Shown here piece after piece: positions 56,108 through 64,000 of a stretch of DNA of 64,000 bases. Each line of letters opens with the position of its first letter. Positions within the stretch are counted from its first letter, which is position 1. The stretch lies in assembly GCA_038320345.1 (NCBI GenBank), contig JBBQED010000005.1, positions 186,001 to 250,000 on the forward strand, read 5' to 3'. The stretch comes from JBBQED01 sp038320345. Lineage in GTDB: Bacteria > Bacteroidota > Bacteroidia > AKYH767-A > OLB10. The notes beneath the pieces were generated by a model that saw nothing but the letters and a program-made list of their open reading frames with translations, was not told the origin of the DNA and did not search any database. Both the position numbers and the translations under genes were made by a program.

Positions 56108-56467
56108 ATGCTCCGCATTTATTATAAAGCAACTTGCTCTACCTGTCGTACAACACTGGGTTTGATTCAAGATGAAACTGATGAAGATCCCGAAATCATA
56201 GAGTACATGAAGGATACTCCTACTAAACAGGAGATTAAAGAAATCCTCTCTCTCCTTGGAATCAAAGCAGCAGAACTCGTTAGAAAAAAAGAGCCGCTTT
56301 ATCTTGAAAAATATGCAGGAAAGAAAATCACGGAGACCCAATGGATAAAAATTCTGTCGGAAAATCCAGAGCTGATTGAGCGACCAATTGTAGTGGTGGA
56401 TGGTAAAGCGATCATCGCACGACCACCAGAAATGATTCTTCAATTGCTGGGAAAAAAGAAAAAATGA
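56108..56467 (+). CDS. ArsC-family thioredoxin-fold protein (arsenate reductase-like)
   Basis: A 119-residue protein of the ArsC/Spx family. The N-terminus MLRIYYKATCSTCRTTLGLI carries a CXXC pair (Cys10, Cys13) near the catalytic position. Later come YMKDTPTKQEIKEIL and the conserved RP in LIERPIVVVDGKAIIARPPE. Glutaredoxin-linked arsenate reductases and Spx-like regulators share this fold. The presence of CXXC and the lack of an arsenic operon make the true function uncertain. It starts 10 nt after the prfB stop and may be co-transcribed with it. Confidence 0.82.
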   Translation: MLRIYYKATCSTCRTTLGLIQDETDEDPEIIEYMKDTPTKQEIKEILSLLGIKAAELVRKKEPLYLEKYAGKKITETQWIKILSENPELIERPIVVVDGKAIIARPPEMILQLLGKKKK

Positions 56468-56516
56468 GCTATTAATATTGCTCTAAAAATATTTGCAACT
56501 ATTATAACTAATCTTC

Positions 56517-57926
56517 ATGTCAGATTTCAGAGTTGAAAAGGATACCATGGGCACTGTACAGGTTCCTTCCAATGTTTACTGGGGTGCACAAACCCAACGT
56601 TCTATCGAAAACTTTAAAATTGCACAAGACATCAATAAAATGCCTCGTGAAATAATCCGCGCTTTTGCTATTCTGAAGAAGGCGGCTGCTATTACTAATT
56701 TTGAAGCAGGAGTTTTGCCTAAAGAAAAATGTGATATTATCGGAACTGTTTGTGATGAAATCCTAGCTGGTAAACTCGATGATCAATTTCCATTGGTGGT
56801 TTGGCAAACAGGTTCAGGAACACAAAGTAATATGAATGTGAATGAAGTAGTAGCCTATCGCGCTCATGTTTTGCTTGGCGGCAGCTTGATGGATGAGAAA
56901 AAAGCAATTCATCCTAATGATGATGTGAATAAATCTCAATCATCTAATGATACTTTTCCTACAGCTATGCATATTGCTGCATATAAAATTATCATTGAAA
57001 ATACATTGCCTGGAATTAAACAGCTTCGTGATACGCTCGCAGCTAAGTCGAAGGAATTTATGCAGGTCGTTAAAATCGGAAGAACACATTTGATGGATGC
57101 AACGCCTTTAACACTCGGACAAGAAATCAGTGGTTATGTTTCTCAACTGGATCATGGCATTCGTGCTATCAATAATTCACTTACCCACCTTGCAGAGCTT
57201 GCCTTAGGTGGAACTGCTGTGGGTACTGGAATTAATACCCCGAAAGGATATGATGTGAGCGTAGCATCCAATATTGCGAAGCTGAGTGGACTTCCTTTTG
57301 TTACTGCTGAAAATAAATTTGAAGCGTTAGCTGCACATGATGCAATTGTTGAAACACATGGTGCATTGAAAACAGTAGCCGTAAGTTTAATGAAAATCGC
57401 CAACGATATTCGTTTATTAGCTTCAGGTCCTCGCTGTGGAATAGGAGAGTTGTTTATACCGGATAATGAACCAGGATCTTCAATCATGCCTGGTAAAGTT
57501 AATCCAACGCAGTGCGAAGCGATGACTATGGTTGCTGCTCAAGTTATGGGTAATGATGTTGCTATTACCATCGGAGGTGCAACAGGTCATTTCGAACTGA
57601 ATGTGTTTAAACCGGTAATGATTTATAATTTTCTGCATTCTGCACGTCTGATCGGCGATGCCTGCGTTTCTTTCAATGATAAATGCGCCATCGGAATAAA
57701 ACCGATCATGGAAAATATTACAGCGAATCTGAATAATTCCTTGATGTTGGTGACTGCATTAAATACTCATATTGGATATTATAAAGCCGCAGAAATTGCA
57801 CAAACGGCCCATCGTGATGGCAAGACCTTAAAAGATACTGCTATCGATTTGGGATATTTAACAGCTGATCAATTTGATGAATGGGTGATTCCTTCTACCA
57901 TGGTTGGGGAGCTGCCGAAAAATTAA
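56517..57926 (+). CDS. fumC: Class II fumarate hydratase
   Basis: A 469-residue fumarase of class II (FumC), which interconverts fumarate and malate in the TCA cycle. It opens with EKDTMGTVQVPSNVYWGAQT and has the substrate motif VVWQTGSGTQSNMNVNEV, HPNDDVNKSQSSNDTFPTAM and the superfamily signature GSSIMPGKVNPTQCE at about residue 321. The C-terminal part includes HIGYYKAAEIAQTAHRDGKT. A 49-nt gap separates it from the ArsC-like gene and 4 nt from pyrC. Confidence 0.96.
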   Translation: MSDFRVEKDTMGTVQVPSNVYWGAQTQRSIENFKIAQDINKMPREIIRAFAILKKAAAITNFEAGVLPKEKCDIIGTVCDEILAGKLDDQFPLVVWQTGSGTQSNMNVNEVVAYRAHVLLGGSLMDEKKAIHPNDDVNKSQSSNDTFPTAMHIAAYKIIIENTLPGIKQLRDTLAAKSKEFMQVVKIGRTHLMDATPLTLGQEISGYVSQLDHGIRAINNSLTHLAELALGGTAVGTGINTPKGYDVSVASNIAKLSGLPFVTAENKFEALAAHDAIVETHGALKTVAVSLMKIANDIRLLASGPRCGIGELFIPDNEPGSSIMPGKVNPTQCEAMTMVAAQVMGNDVAITIGGATGHFELNVFKPVMIYNFLHSARLIGDACVSFNDKCAIGIKPIMENITANLNNSLMLVTALNTHIGYYKAAEIAQTAHRDGKTLKDTAIDLGYLTADQFDEWVIPSTMVGELPKN

Positions 57927-57930
57927 TTCA

Positions 57931-59277
57931 ATGAATCAGGAAACAGTTATTCGGAATGCACGCATCGTGAATGAAGGAAAAATCATTCAGGCTGATGTTC
58001 TTATTAAAAACGGACGCATTGAAAGGATAGGACAGATTCCTGAAAGTAATGCGAAGCGTATTGAAGTTGATGCTAAGGGATTGTATTTGCTTCCCGGCGT
58101 TGTGGATGATCAAGTGCATTTTCGTGAGCCTGGACTCCTGCATAAAGGGGAAATATTTACAGAATCTAGAGCCGCAGTTACAGGAGGAATTACCTCTTTT
58201 ATGGAGATGCCTAATACAGTTCCTCAAACGGTAACGCAGGAATTACTTGCAACAAAGTATGAAATCGGTGCAAGGCAATCGATGGCGAATTACTCTTTTT
58301 TTATGGGAGCTACAAATACGAATCTCGAGGAAGTTCTTAAAACAGATGGAGCTAATGTGTGTGGCGTAAAAGTTTTTATGGGTTCCAGCACAGGAGATAT
58401 GCTCGTGGATAACGAAAAGACGCTCGATGCTATTTTTAGAAATACACCCTTACTAGTAGCTACACATTGTGAAGTGGAGTCAATCATTCGTGAGAACCTT
58501 AAGCTAGCAATAGAGAAATTTGGTGATGCTATACCATTAGCGGAACATCCATATATCAGAAGCCGAGAAGCGTGCTTAGCTTCTTCTTCGATGGCAGTAG
58601 CGCTTGCAAAGAAATACAACACACGTTTGCATATTCTGCATATCTCTACAGCGGAGGAAGTTAATTTATTTTCTAATGAACTCCCTTTGGAGAAAAAGAG
58701 AATTACCGCCGAAGCTTGTGTGCATCATTTATGGTTCAGTGAAGAAGACTATGCAGCTAAAGGATCCTTTATCAAATGGAATCCTGCCATCAAAAAACCT
58801 TCCGATCGCGCTGCTATTCGCAAAGGGTTGCTGGATAATAAAATTGATATTGTGGCAACAGATCATGCTCCGCATACACTCGAAGAAAAAGCAAATCCAT
58901 ATCTAACGTGTCCTTCTGGTGGACCATTAGTGCAGCATGCACTAGTTGCGATGCTTGAATTTGCACATCAGGGTTGGATAACGATTGAAAGAGTAGTAGA
59001 AAAAATGTCGCATGCTCCAGCAGTTTGTTTTCAACTTGCAGAGAGAGGGTTTATACGAGAAGGTTATTATGCAGATCTTGTGCTTGTTGATCTGTCGAAT
59101 CCATGGACGGTTTCTCCTTCGAATGTATTGTATAAATGTGGTTGGTCGCCATTTGAAGGTACAACTTTTAAATCTAAAGTGATGAAGACTTTTATTAATG
59201 GTGTCCTCGTTTTTGATGAAGGTAAAATAGATGAGTCATACAGAGGGATGCGTTTGCATTTTAATCGAAACAACTAA
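57931..59277 (+). CDS. pyrC: Dihydroorotase
   Basis: A 448-residue amidohydrolase of the dihydroorotase type, which closes the ring in pyrimidine synthesis. It has the metal-site motif in LPGVVDDQVHFREPGLLHKG, the bridging Lys region NVCGVKVFMGSSTGDM, metal His residues in LLVATHCEVES and TRLHILHISTAEE, and the final Asp region DIVATDHAPHTLEEK. In the usual HxH motif the first His is Gln here (DDQVHFREPG). I think this substitution occurs in other Bacteroidota enzymes, so it need not mean loss of activity. I use the ATG at 57931 rather than the upstream TTG. The next gene starts immediately after the stop. Confidence 0.9.
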   Translation: MNQETVIRNARIVNEGKIIQADVLIKNGRIERIGQIPESNAKRIEVDAKGLYLLPGVVDDQVHFREPGLLHKGEIFTESRAAVTGGITSFMEMPNTVPQTVTQELLATKYEIGARQSMANYSFFMGATNTNLEEVLKTDGANVCGVKVFMGSSTGDMLVDNEKTLDAIFRNTPLLVATHCEVESIIRENLKLAIEKFGDAIPLAEHPYIRSREACLASSSMAVALAKKYNTRLHILHISTAEEVNLFSNELPLEKKRITAEACVHHLWFSEEDYAAKGSFIKWNPAIKKPSDRAAIRKGLLDNKIDIVATDHAPHTLEEKANPYLTCPSGGPLVQHALVAMLEFAHQGWITIERVVEKMSHAPAVCFQLAERGFIREGYYADLVLVDLSNPWTVSPSNVLYKCGWSPFEGTTFKSKVMKTFINGVLVFDEGKIDESYRGMRLHFNRNN

Positions 59278-59739
59278 ATGAATAAAATACTTCAAATTTC
59301 TTTTTTGGTGATAGTAATGACGGCTCTTTTTTCTTGTGGGGAAAAAAAAGAAGGAATTCCAGCTGATATTATTCCCAGAGCAAAAATGATTCAATTGATG
59401 GCAGATGTTCAACTCGTTGAAGCAGCCATTCAGCTCAGGAATTTAGGTATGACGGATAGCACCAAACAGCTGGCTTACGGTTATTATAAATTTACTTTTG
59501 AAAAATATAAGGTAAGTGCAAATGATTTTTTAAAGAGTTATCAGTATTATCAAAGCAATCCGGAATTGATGGAGTTGATGTATAAAGATATTATTACGGA
59601 GATCAGTAGAAAGCAGGCAGTATTTGTTCCAAAAGATTCAACACTTCTTGCTGATTCTCTCAGCCCGGTTGATCTAAAAAAGGATTCTGCTTTAGTTAAA
59701 AAATTTCGTCAGCTGAATATGAAAAATAAGTTTCGTTGA
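59278..59739 (+). CDS. DUF4296 lipoprotein
   Basis: A 153-residue predicted lipoprotein with a lipobox at residues 17-20 (LFSC). The body matches DUF4296: AKMIQLMADVQLVEAAIQLR, then YGYYKFTFEKYKVSANDFLK and SYQYYQSNPELMELMYKDII, a helical module found widely in Bacteroidota next to pyrC and other housekeeping genes. The role is unknown. The ATG directly follows the pyrC stop, so the two are likely coupled. Confidence 0.85.
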   Translation: MNKILQISFLVIVMTALFSCGEKKEGIPADIIPRAKMIQLMADVQLVEAAIQLRNLGMTDSTKQLAYGYYKFTFEKYKVSANDFLKSYQYYQSNPELMELMYKDIITEISRKQAVFVPKDSTLLADSLSPVDLKKDSALVKKFRQLNMKNKFR

Positions 59740-59836
59740 ACTCAGCAACTAACCGTTACCTCTGACTTACACAACATTTTTCGAGGACAAGTGGTATTCA
59801 AATGCAGAAGCACTAGTAGTCATAGTTTAGTTGGAG

Positions 59837-60493
59837 TTAAGAAAAGAATATCCTTTCTATCGTCCAGAAGCCAGCAATAAGTGCAATGACTAGGGAGGCA
59901 GGAATTGTAATTCTACTTCGATACCATGGTTTACCACTGAACTCTTTTCCTACAAGAAACCATGCAAGAATTAAAATTGAAGCTTGACCCAGTTCCACGC
60001 CTACATTGAATGAAATCAAAGAGCTGTAAAAGGCATCTCTTGGTAGTCCAACATCATTGAGCGCACTCGCAAATCCCATCCCATGTACTAATCCAAAAGC
60101 AAAAACAATCAGATATCTCCATTTTTTTAATTCCGATTGCATCATATTTTCTATCGCCATAAAAAGAATAGATACTGCAATGATGGGTTCGATAATGGCA
60201 GGCGGAGCTACAATAGTTCCATTGGCAGATAAGATCAAAGTAATCGTATGTGCTATTGTGAAACAAGTAGCTTGAAGAAATACTGTTTTTAAATTTGGAT
60301 TCAATAAAAATAAACTAAGGACAAAAAGGATATGGTCAAAACCATTGGGTAGAATATGTGTGAATCCTAATTGTAAATAATATCCGAATACTTGCGTAGT
60401 AGGTACATTCTCTAAACGATAATTTATCGTGTGAGAGAATGCCGGAAATGCAATCAGCAATAACGGAATCAGAAATAATAGCTTATTTTTCAT
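59837..60493 (-). CDS. HupE/UreJ-family membrane protein
   Basis: A 218-residue protein with a signal-like N-terminus (KNKLLFLIPLLLIAFPAFSH) and about six membrane segments. The family hallmark GFTHILPNGFDHILFVLSLF (about 43-62) places His and Asp at the entrance of a predicted metal path. FAFGLVHGMGFASALNDVGL and FNVGVELGQASILILAW are also family-typical. HupE/UreJ proteins are thought to move nickel or related metals. Here the gene overlaps the end of the TPR gene by 11 nt and lies in a set with DUF4331, so a role tied to that surface protein is possible but unproved. Confidence 0.82.
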   Translation of the reverse strand: MKNKLLFLIPLLLIAFPAFSHTINYRLENVPTTQVFGYYLQLGFTHILPNGFDHILFVLSLFLLNPNLKTVFLQATCFTIAHTITLILSANGTIVAPPAIIEPIIAVSILFMAIENMMQSELKKWRYLIVFAFGLVHGMGFASALNDVGLPRDAFYSSLISFNVGVELGQASILILAWFLVGKEFSGKPWYRSRITIPASLVIALIAGFWTIERIFFS

Positions 60494-61826
60494 GATAATT
60501 GGCTGCTAGTTCGTTCTGATTTGCATATTGTAATTGCATGATTCCTGCAATACCTGGGTTGATGCTGCTCGCTTTGCGCATATATGATTGAGCTACCAAG
60601 GGGTGATTATTAGCGCTTAGTATAGTACTTGCTTTCCACAGCAGAACTGGATTAGAAGAATTAGTTCGTAAAGATTTAAGGATGTAATATTGAGCCTCTT
60701 GTTTTGAACCTTTAAGGAAACAAGCCCATGCATACGTTTCACATACATCAATATTATTCGGTCTTCTGTTGTATTCGTATTTTGAACTTTCATAAGCTTT
60801 CTCATATTCTTTCATTGAAATAAATACTTGGGCAAGTTCTCTGTCAATATTATGTCCTATTCCACTTTCTTCGTTGGTAGGATGTTGGTGTTTAATCAAA
60901 ACATCGAGTGCCTTTTCGTAATTTTCTTTTGCTAAATCTGATTTACCTAATGCCATATAGATCTCACCAGTTTTTTGATGATAACTATAATCCGTCATTG
61001 TCTTAGCAGCATTCTGATAAAAGACTAACGCTTCTTTATATTGTCCATTTTGTTGTGCAAGATTTCCTAATGCAGCTAAAGCAGGAGCGTAGTTAGGTCG
61101 AATGGAAATAGATTCTTTATACCATTTTTCGGCTTCTTTTACTTGCCCAATGGTTTCATAAAGTCTTCCTAAGTAAACTCTTGTCCACTCCGTTTGTTCA
61201 AGGCCCGGTACTCCTGCTGATAATGCAAGTTTCATAGCATCAATTGCACCAGTATAATCGCCATGTATTTCACGTAAATAAGATACTCTGGAGTAAGAGC
61301 GGATATCAGGACGAATGGAACTCATTTTATCCGCTGCTGCAATTGCTTGTTTGTAATTTCCTAATTCTACATTCGCATCACATAAAACACCATAGATGTA
61401 TGCGTTATAAGGATTAATAGTAATGGCTTGTTGACTTGTATTCAAAGCATCAGTAAACTGATGTGCTGAAGCCTCAAGAGTAGCTTTGCAACAGAGCGCT
61501 TCAAAATTTTCGGGCTCTCTTTTAAGTACTTTTTGAATTAATGAATAGGCTAGTGCATCGTAGTAGGAATGATCCCCTGTAACTCTACCTTCCTGTAAGT
61601 ATGCCTGAGCAAGTTTCAGTTCTGTAGTTTTATTTTCAGGATTTCTGAGTAATTCGGCTTCCAATCCCTCAATTGCTTTTTTCGTATTGATCCATTCTGA
61701 AGTATTCGAAATGAGTGACACTCTTTCTTTCAGTTTGTAAACAGCAGAAGTGTCTTTACGAGTGATCAAGATGGATGTAAATAATATTACTAATCCGAAA
61801 ATGATGATTAAGTATTTTTTGTTCAT
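60483..61826 (-). CDS. TPR-repeat protein with N-terminal membrane anchor
   Basis: A 447-residue protein with one N-terminal hydrophobic helix (NKKYLIIIFGLVILFTSILI) and then roughly ten tetratricopeptide repeats. Good examples are NYAPALAALGNLAQQNGQYK, then EALVFYQNAAK, and KTGEIYMALGKSDLAKENYE, then KALDVL. TPR proteins are protein-protein scaffolds. Here it would face the periplasm and is placed between the DUF4331 and HupE-like genes, so it may bridge the two or help the T9SS product fold. I use the ATG at 61826. The TTG-type extension to 61850 would run into a hairpin. Confidence 0.85.
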   Translation of the reverse strand: MNKKYLIIIFGLVILFTSILITRKDTSAVYKLKERVSLISNTSEWINTKKAIEGLEAELLRNPENKTTELKLAQAYLQEGRVTGDHSYYDALAYSLIQKVLKREPENFEALCCKATLEASAHQFTDALNTSQQAITINPYNAYIYGVLCDANVELGNYKQAIAAADKMSSIRPDIRSYSRVSYLREIHGDYTGAIDAMKLALSAGVPGLEQTEWTRVYLGRLYETIGQVKEAEKWYKESISIRPNYAPALAALGNLAQQNGQYKEALVFYQNAAKTMTDYSYHQKTGEIYMALGKSDLAKENYEKALDVLIKHQHPTNEESGIGHNIDRELAQVFISMKEYEKAYESSKYEYNRRPNNIDVCETYAWACFLKGSKQEAQYYILKSLRTNSSNPVLLWKASTILSANNHPLVAQSYMRKASSINPGIAGIMQLQYANQNELAANYHEK

Positions 61827-61842
61827 GGTAGCACGTTTTAAG

Positions 61843-61875
61843 AACACCACATGGAATTTAATTCCATGTGGTGTT
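61843..61875 (-). terminator. Perfect hairpin between the DUF4331 and TPR genes
   Basis: AACACCACATGGAAT (61843-61857) and ATTCCATGTGGTGTT (61861-61875) form a 15-bp perfect stem with a 3-nt loop. On the minus strand it lies 10 nt after the DUF4331 stop, without a long T-run. It may cut or stabilise the mRNA and set unequal expression of the two genes. Confidence 0.6.
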
Positions 61876-61884
61876 GAAAGATAT

Positions 61885-63966
61885 TTATTTGATAACTGTA
61901 ATTCTAATAGATTGAATCACTTGATTTCCTGAAGATAATGTAGCTAGATAAATACCAGGTTTTAGATTCGAACCATCGTATTTAATTTCATAGATACCCG
62001 CTTCTTTTTTCTCATTTAGAATAGTTGAAATCAATCGACCATTTAGATCCATGATACTAATTCTAACTGGAGATTTAATGTTAACTCTGTAGCGAATTGT
62101 TGTTGTTTCTTTGAAAGGATTTGGGAAATTTTGTGCTAACGATAATTGTGGAGCACCAATATTCAAACCGATTTCTTTTACTCCAGTGATTACTTGACTA
62201 CCGCTACAATTTCCAAAACCGCTTTTCGGTGCTGCAACATAAGGGAAGGTAGGCATGAAACCATCGTCATTACTTTCAACTCCTGTAGTGTAACCTAAAG
62301 TAGCGAGCAATTTTGGAGTCAACGGGCTTTGTCCAATTACATAATCATCATAGAATAAACCAACAGCAGCTAATGCAATTCCACCTACAGCTTGAAGTTC
62401 GATGCGTGTAACATCATCTTCTAACCTACGACCGTTCGGGAATCCATCCATGTTAGGGATAAATTGTAATGCCGTTGTGGTGTTGTAAGCAGGATCAGTT
62501 AATCCTAATACTGCAGCTGCAATAATTCCTTCTGAACTAAATTGTGGATCATTACGCTGTGTAACGGGTACTGCCATATTCAATCTCAACATATCTCCAA
62601 AAGTGGGTAGGAAATTATTGATGAAAGGCTTACCTGCTGAAAGTGGATTGCCAGGAGTTTTACCTGTAGCAAGTTGGTATGGTGCAAGGTTTGGTACTCC
62701 TGTATAAAATATTGGAAGTAAATCCGCAGAACGTGGTTGTCCCTGGCGTAAAAGATACTTACCAAAGATTGCAGTATCTAGTGCTGTACCTGTAGTAGCA
62801 GCATTACCATAGAGAACATATAAGCCATCATGTGTATTTCCGAAATCAACATTTCCAAGTACAGTTGGGGATGCATGTTGAATACGAAGATTACTGAGAG
62901 CTGGAACTGCTGATCCGAATAATGAATCATCCATATAGAGTCCTAATTCAGGGTTCGTAAAATAAGATTCAAAAGACGCATCGTTATATGGTGATTTTGA
63001 ATTCCAATTATCTTTACTTCCAATGGCTATAACTGCTTCATTCGTTAAAGGCATTCCAATTCTTGAAACTTGTACCCAAACACCTGAAGTTCCTGGTGCT
63101 CCTCCTGCAGTATCCAATGTGCTAATTTGCTGACGGGATGCAGATGCCCATACTCCAATTACGAAATCAGGATCAAGGATATTTGTAGCTTGAGACACAT
63201 CCTTACCAGCTTTTTGTAAAGTACTGATCGGAATTTTTATTGCAATGGAATGAATGTTTTTACATGCTACACCGTCTTGTGGAGCATCGATTCCTGTTCC
63301 ACCTGCGCGTGTTTGACCTAAATCAAAGATTCCACCTAGATCAACAAAGAATGGATCATCAGCTGGTCCACAGTAAACTGTTTCTCCACCGTTTCCTGTT
63401 GCAGGAGTAATCGCACTTTGCATTAGCTGTGCATAAGATTGTCCTAAGCCTAAACCAGGAGTATCAATCGAACGCGGACCGATATTAGGAGGAGGAACGA
63501 TACCATTGGTGATGATATTTACAAAGTTTCCTGTTCCTACTTTTTTACTTAAGTTATACGTTGTTTTTAAATTTTGTAGACCTAAGCGGATGTTGAAGAA
63601 GGTAGTACTATCTTCATTTACTTTATGGAACTCGAAGCAATAAGTGATATCATCATTAGGAGTACTTGCATCATTTTTAATGTGAATCTGATAGCGAATG
63701 TTTTCTCCAAAAGAATAATAGTTTGGACCACCATGCGGTAATTGCAAAGGAATATAATTCGCAATAATGGTTACCGTGTTGGTATCATCCGGACTTCTAA
63801 AAGCATATAAATCTGTATTATCTGCTAATGGATCATCTGCAATTAAGGGTGCTTCCCGATGGCTTGATGCTTGAAGAGAAGAGCTGCCTGGAAGTGCATA
63901 TAGTATTCCAGTAACTACACCTATCCCAAGAATTAGTTTGAGTGTATTTTTATAAATTGTTTTCAT
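61885..63966 (-). CDS. DUF4331 family protein with T9SS C-terminal domain
   Basis: A 693-residue secreted protein. A signal peptide ends near PGSSSLQAS, followed by the DUF4331 hallmark ASSHREAPLIADDPLADNTD and LYAFRSPDDTNTVTIIANYI. Further conserved parts are GENIRYQIHIKNDAS, GQTRAGGTGIDAPQDGVACK, then NIHSIAIKIPI, and PFINNFLPTFGDMLRLNMAV. The C-terminal 80 residues are a T9SS type A sorting domain (NFPNPFKETTTIRYRV ... DLNGRLISTIL ... KPGIYLATLSSG). It should be secreted to the surface. The molecular function of DUF4331 is not known to me. It opens the minus-strand set with the TPR and HupE-like genes. Confidence 0.9.
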   Translation of the reverse strand: MKTIYKNTLKLILGIGVVTGILYALPGSSSLQASSHREAPLIADDPLADNTDLYAFRSPDDTNTVTIIANYIPLQLPHGGPNYYSFGENIRYQIHIKNDASTPNDDITYCFEFHKVNEDSTTFFNIRLGLQNLKTTYNLSKKVGTGNFVNIITNGIVPPPNIGPRSIDTPGLGLGQSYAQLMQSAITPATGNGGETVYCGPADDPFFVDLGGIFDLGQTRAGGTGIDAPQDGVACKNIHSIAIKIPISTLQKAGKDVSQATNILDPDFVIGVWASASRQQISTLDTAGGAPGTSGVWVQVSRIGMPLTNEAVIAIGSKDNWNSKSPYNDASFESYFTNPELGLYMDDSLFGSAVPALSNLRIQHASPTVLGNVDFGNTHDGLYVLYGNAATTGTALDTAIFGKYLLRQGQPRSADLLPIFYTGVPNLAPYQLATGKTPGNPLSAGKPFINNFLPTFGDMLRLNMAVPVTQRNDPQFSSEGIIAAAVLGLTDPAYNTTTALQFIPNMDGFPNGRRLEDDVTRIELQAVGGIALAAVGLFYDDYVIGQSPLTPKLLATLGYTTGVESNDDGFMPTFPYVAAPKSGFGNCSGSQVITGVKEIGLNIGAPQLSLAQNFPNPFKETTTIRYRVNIKSPVRISIMDLNGRLISTILNEKKEAGIYEIKYDGSNLKPGIYLATLSSGNQVIQSIRITVIK

Positions 63967-64000
63967 GTGTTTTATTTTTTTGAGGAAGTGAACTCCCTGA

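Overview
The window is an AT-rich bacterial chromosome segment that almost certainly comes from the phylum Bacteroidota. Signs of this are proteins ending in type A sorting domains of the type IX secretion system (T9SS), SprB-like repeats, a LytS/LytTR two-component pair with a periplasmic beta-propeller sensor, a DUF4296 lipoprotein, DUF4331 and choice-of-anchor V surface proteins, and TAnnTTTG-like promoter boxes. The genus cannot be read from the sequence. I saw no tRNA, rRNA, insertion sequence, CRISPR array or phage gene.

Layout. (1) 1-9320: the start of a membrane protein on the minus strand, then a plus-strand redox or envelope-stress island. It holds a YceI-like periplasmic protein, a sensor kinase and LytTR regulator, a cytochrome-c-like lipoprotein, an OB-fold protein, and two tandem paralogous T9SS surface proteins with CXXCH motifs. 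The second paralog is broken by an in-frame TGA. (2) 9359-32344: one long minus-strand exopolysaccharide operon of 16 genes with short gaps or overlaps. It begins with a Wzc-type tyrosine autokinase, followed by a PglK/MsbA-like ABC flippase, an MBOAT plus SGNH acyl-transfer pair, WecB, a FemAB-like enzyme, a methyltransferase, a deacetylase-glycosyltransferase fusion, several GT4/GT2 glycosyltransferases, a GalE-like epimerase, a Wzy/ligase-type membrane protein, AsnB and a WcaF-like acetyltransferase. Divergent to it lie gmd and fcl, which make GDP-L-fucose. (3) 35073-35480: a small DUF486 membrane protein. (4) 35812-52565: two giant secreted proteins of 3487 and 2065 residues. The first is a beta-helix, lamin-tail, GEVED and SprB mosaic with a dockerin-like C-terminus. 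The second carries 18 tandem MopE-type metal-binding units and a T9SS tail. (5) 52683-59739: plus-strand housekeeping genes: a fused oligopeptide ABC ATPase, recX, prfB with the classical programmed +1 frameshift, an ArsC-like reductase, fumC, pyrC and a DUF4296 lipoprotein. (6) 59837-63966: a minus-strand set of a DUF4331 T9SS protein, a TPR protein and a HupE/UreJ-like membrane protein.

How the parts work together (inference). The polysaccharide operon and gmd/fcl would make, modify and export a fucose-containing, acylated surface polysaccharide. The giant T9SS-type proteins and the choice-of-anchor and DUF4331 proteins would sit on or leave the same surface. The first two-component system may sense an extracellular ligand and control the neighbouring periplasmic and surface proteins with heme motifs.

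No single gene set here is obviously a new system. The best leads are the dockerin-like C-terminus on the giant protein, the 18-unit MopE array, the deacetylase-GT2 fusion, the DUF4331-TPR-HupE set and the CXXCH surface-protein island.
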